Notes under the pieces: model-generated
Seen by the model: the letters and a program-made list of their open reading frames with translations, nothing else
Told to the model about the DNA's origin: nothing
The model's database searches: none
Origin: Betaproteobacteria bacterium
GTDB taxonomy: Bacteria > Pseudomonadota > Gammaproteobacteria > Burkholderiales > SG8-41
Direction of reading: 5' to 3'
DNA length: 6,479 nucleotides
Assembly: GCA_023266245.1 (NCBI GenBank)
Contig: JAHFRO010000134.1
Location: 1-6,479 of the forward strand
In this document: positions 6,182 to 6,479 of the stretch, in pieces
How positions within the stretch are numbered: the stretch's first letter is position 1
Layout of the letters: the number at the start of each line of letters is the position of its first letter
Translations under genes and position numbers: made by a program

Positions 6182-6187
6182 TTGGGC
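6107..6187 (+). other. attC recombination site (59-be) of the first cassette
   Basis: R'' is CCCTAAC (6107-6113) and R' is GTTGGGC (6181-6187, a perfect GTTRRRY). They pair at six of seven positions, counting one T-G pair. After a 2- to 3-base unpaired spacer, 6116-6121 pairs with 6172-6177, G6122 is left unpaired, and TTGCC (6123-6127) pairs with GGCAA (6167-6171). A single extrahelical base in the L'' arm is the hallmark that lets IntI choose the bottom strand. The middle (6128-6166) contains a further short stem (GCGT 6132-6135 with ACGC 6149-6152). The 81-bp length is within the usual 57-141 range, and the ends resemble the aadA1-type attC layout. The orientation matches both flanking genes. 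Confidence 0.82.
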
Positions 6188-6205
6188 CGCGCAGGATGTC
6201 AACCC

Positions 6206-6479
6206 GTGATTGATGTTTTCACGCTTGAGGAACGCCCGCAGTCCGTCGGAGAGGAGATCGCGAACAGCGTCAGCCACGGTATTGCGTTGCTGGCGGCGCT
6301 GGTTGCGGCGCCGGTTCTCGTCGTTACCACGCTCGGGCGTGGCGATGCCACCGGAGTCGTTGGCGCGAGCGTCTTCGCGTCCACGATGCTGCTGCTGTAC
6401 CTCACCTCCACGCTCTACCACGCGTTGGCAAGGAACAGGGCCAAGCCGGTATTCCAGGTTCTGGACCACGGAGCGATCT
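6206..6479 (+). CDS. trhA: TrhA / hemolysin III family membrane protein, 3'-truncated
   Basis: The frame is open from a GTG at 6206 to the window edge (91 codons). AGGA (6193-6196) lies 9 bases upstream, and a TTG at 6182 is the only other in-frame start nearby. The residues match the PAQR/hemolysin III family: E17-x-x-N20-x-x-x-H24 at the start of helix 1 (~23-43), a second membrane helix (~48-70) ending in S68-T-L-Y-H72, and then D87-H-G-A, the family's third conserved segment. Complete proteins have about 200-220 residues and seven helices in the inner membrane; bacterial members are linked to membrane energetics and are probably not true hemolysins. It begins 24 bases after the attC cut point, the spacing expected for the first gene of the next integron cassette, so it is probably cassette cargo. 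Whether it has its own attC lies beyond the window. Confidence 0.85.
   Translation, partial: MIDVFTLEERPQSVGEEIANSVSHGIALLAALVAAPVLVVTTLGRGDATGVVGASVFASTMLLLYLTSTLYHALARNRAKPVFQVLDHGAI

Noticed and set aside
6028..6213. Open frame spanning the end of the HEPN-like gene, attC and the next cassette start
   Set aside because: It is out of frame with both real genes and runs through the folded attC site; no family resemblance.

Overview
The window is about two-thirds G+C through most of its length. It carries genes typical of a high-GC proteobacterium; a betaproteobacterium (Burkholderiales or Rhodocyclales type) is the best guess, from the pairing of an acyl-CoA synthetase with a branched-chain-amino-acid-type binding protein. 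That taxonomic guess is inference. All supported genes lie on the + strand.

Layout: (1) Positions 2-2892 look like ordinary host metabolism. They hold the 3' part of a long-chain acyl-CoA synthetase, then a complete periplasmic binding protein of the LivK type with a strong ribosome site, closed by a near-ideal intrinsic terminator. (2) Positions ~3055-5552 are an IS91-like rolling-circle element. It has a XerC/D-like tyrosine recombinase gene followed by a Y2/HUH transposase gene with zinc finger, HUH motif and both catalytic tyrosines intact. A 16-bp inverted repeat (14 of 16 matching) brackets the two genes. A 10-bp perfect hairpin followed by GTTC sits at the right side and could be the rolling-circle origin end. 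(3) Positions 5558-6479 are integron cassette material. A 624-bp cassette encodes a small helical protein with a HEPN-like R-N-x-x-x-H motif, ends in an 81-bp attC recombination site, and is followed by a second, truncated cassette that starts a TrhA/hemolysin III membrane protein from a GTG codon.

The least obvious content is the cassette structure. The attC at 6107-6187 has paired R''/R' and L''/L' arms with one unpaired extra base (G6122), as integron integrases require. The first bases of the cassette (TTAGAGC at 5558) are the expected complement of its own R'' box, which fixes both cassette boundaries independently. No integron integrase is present; the tyrosine recombinase at 3213 is not IntI. 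The cassettes therefore form either an integrase-less attC cluster or the interior of an array, and the IS91-like element sits right at the cassette boundary, possibly having split the preceding attC or attI.

How the parts relate: the synthetase and binding protein plausibly belong to one uptake-and-activation operon for carboxylic or aromatic acids or branched-chain compounds. The recombinase and transposase act together on the IS element. The two cassette genes are cargo whose functions (possible RNase-like or regulatory HEPN-type protein; membrane stress or ion homeostasis for TrhA) are not linked by sequence to each other or to the host operon.
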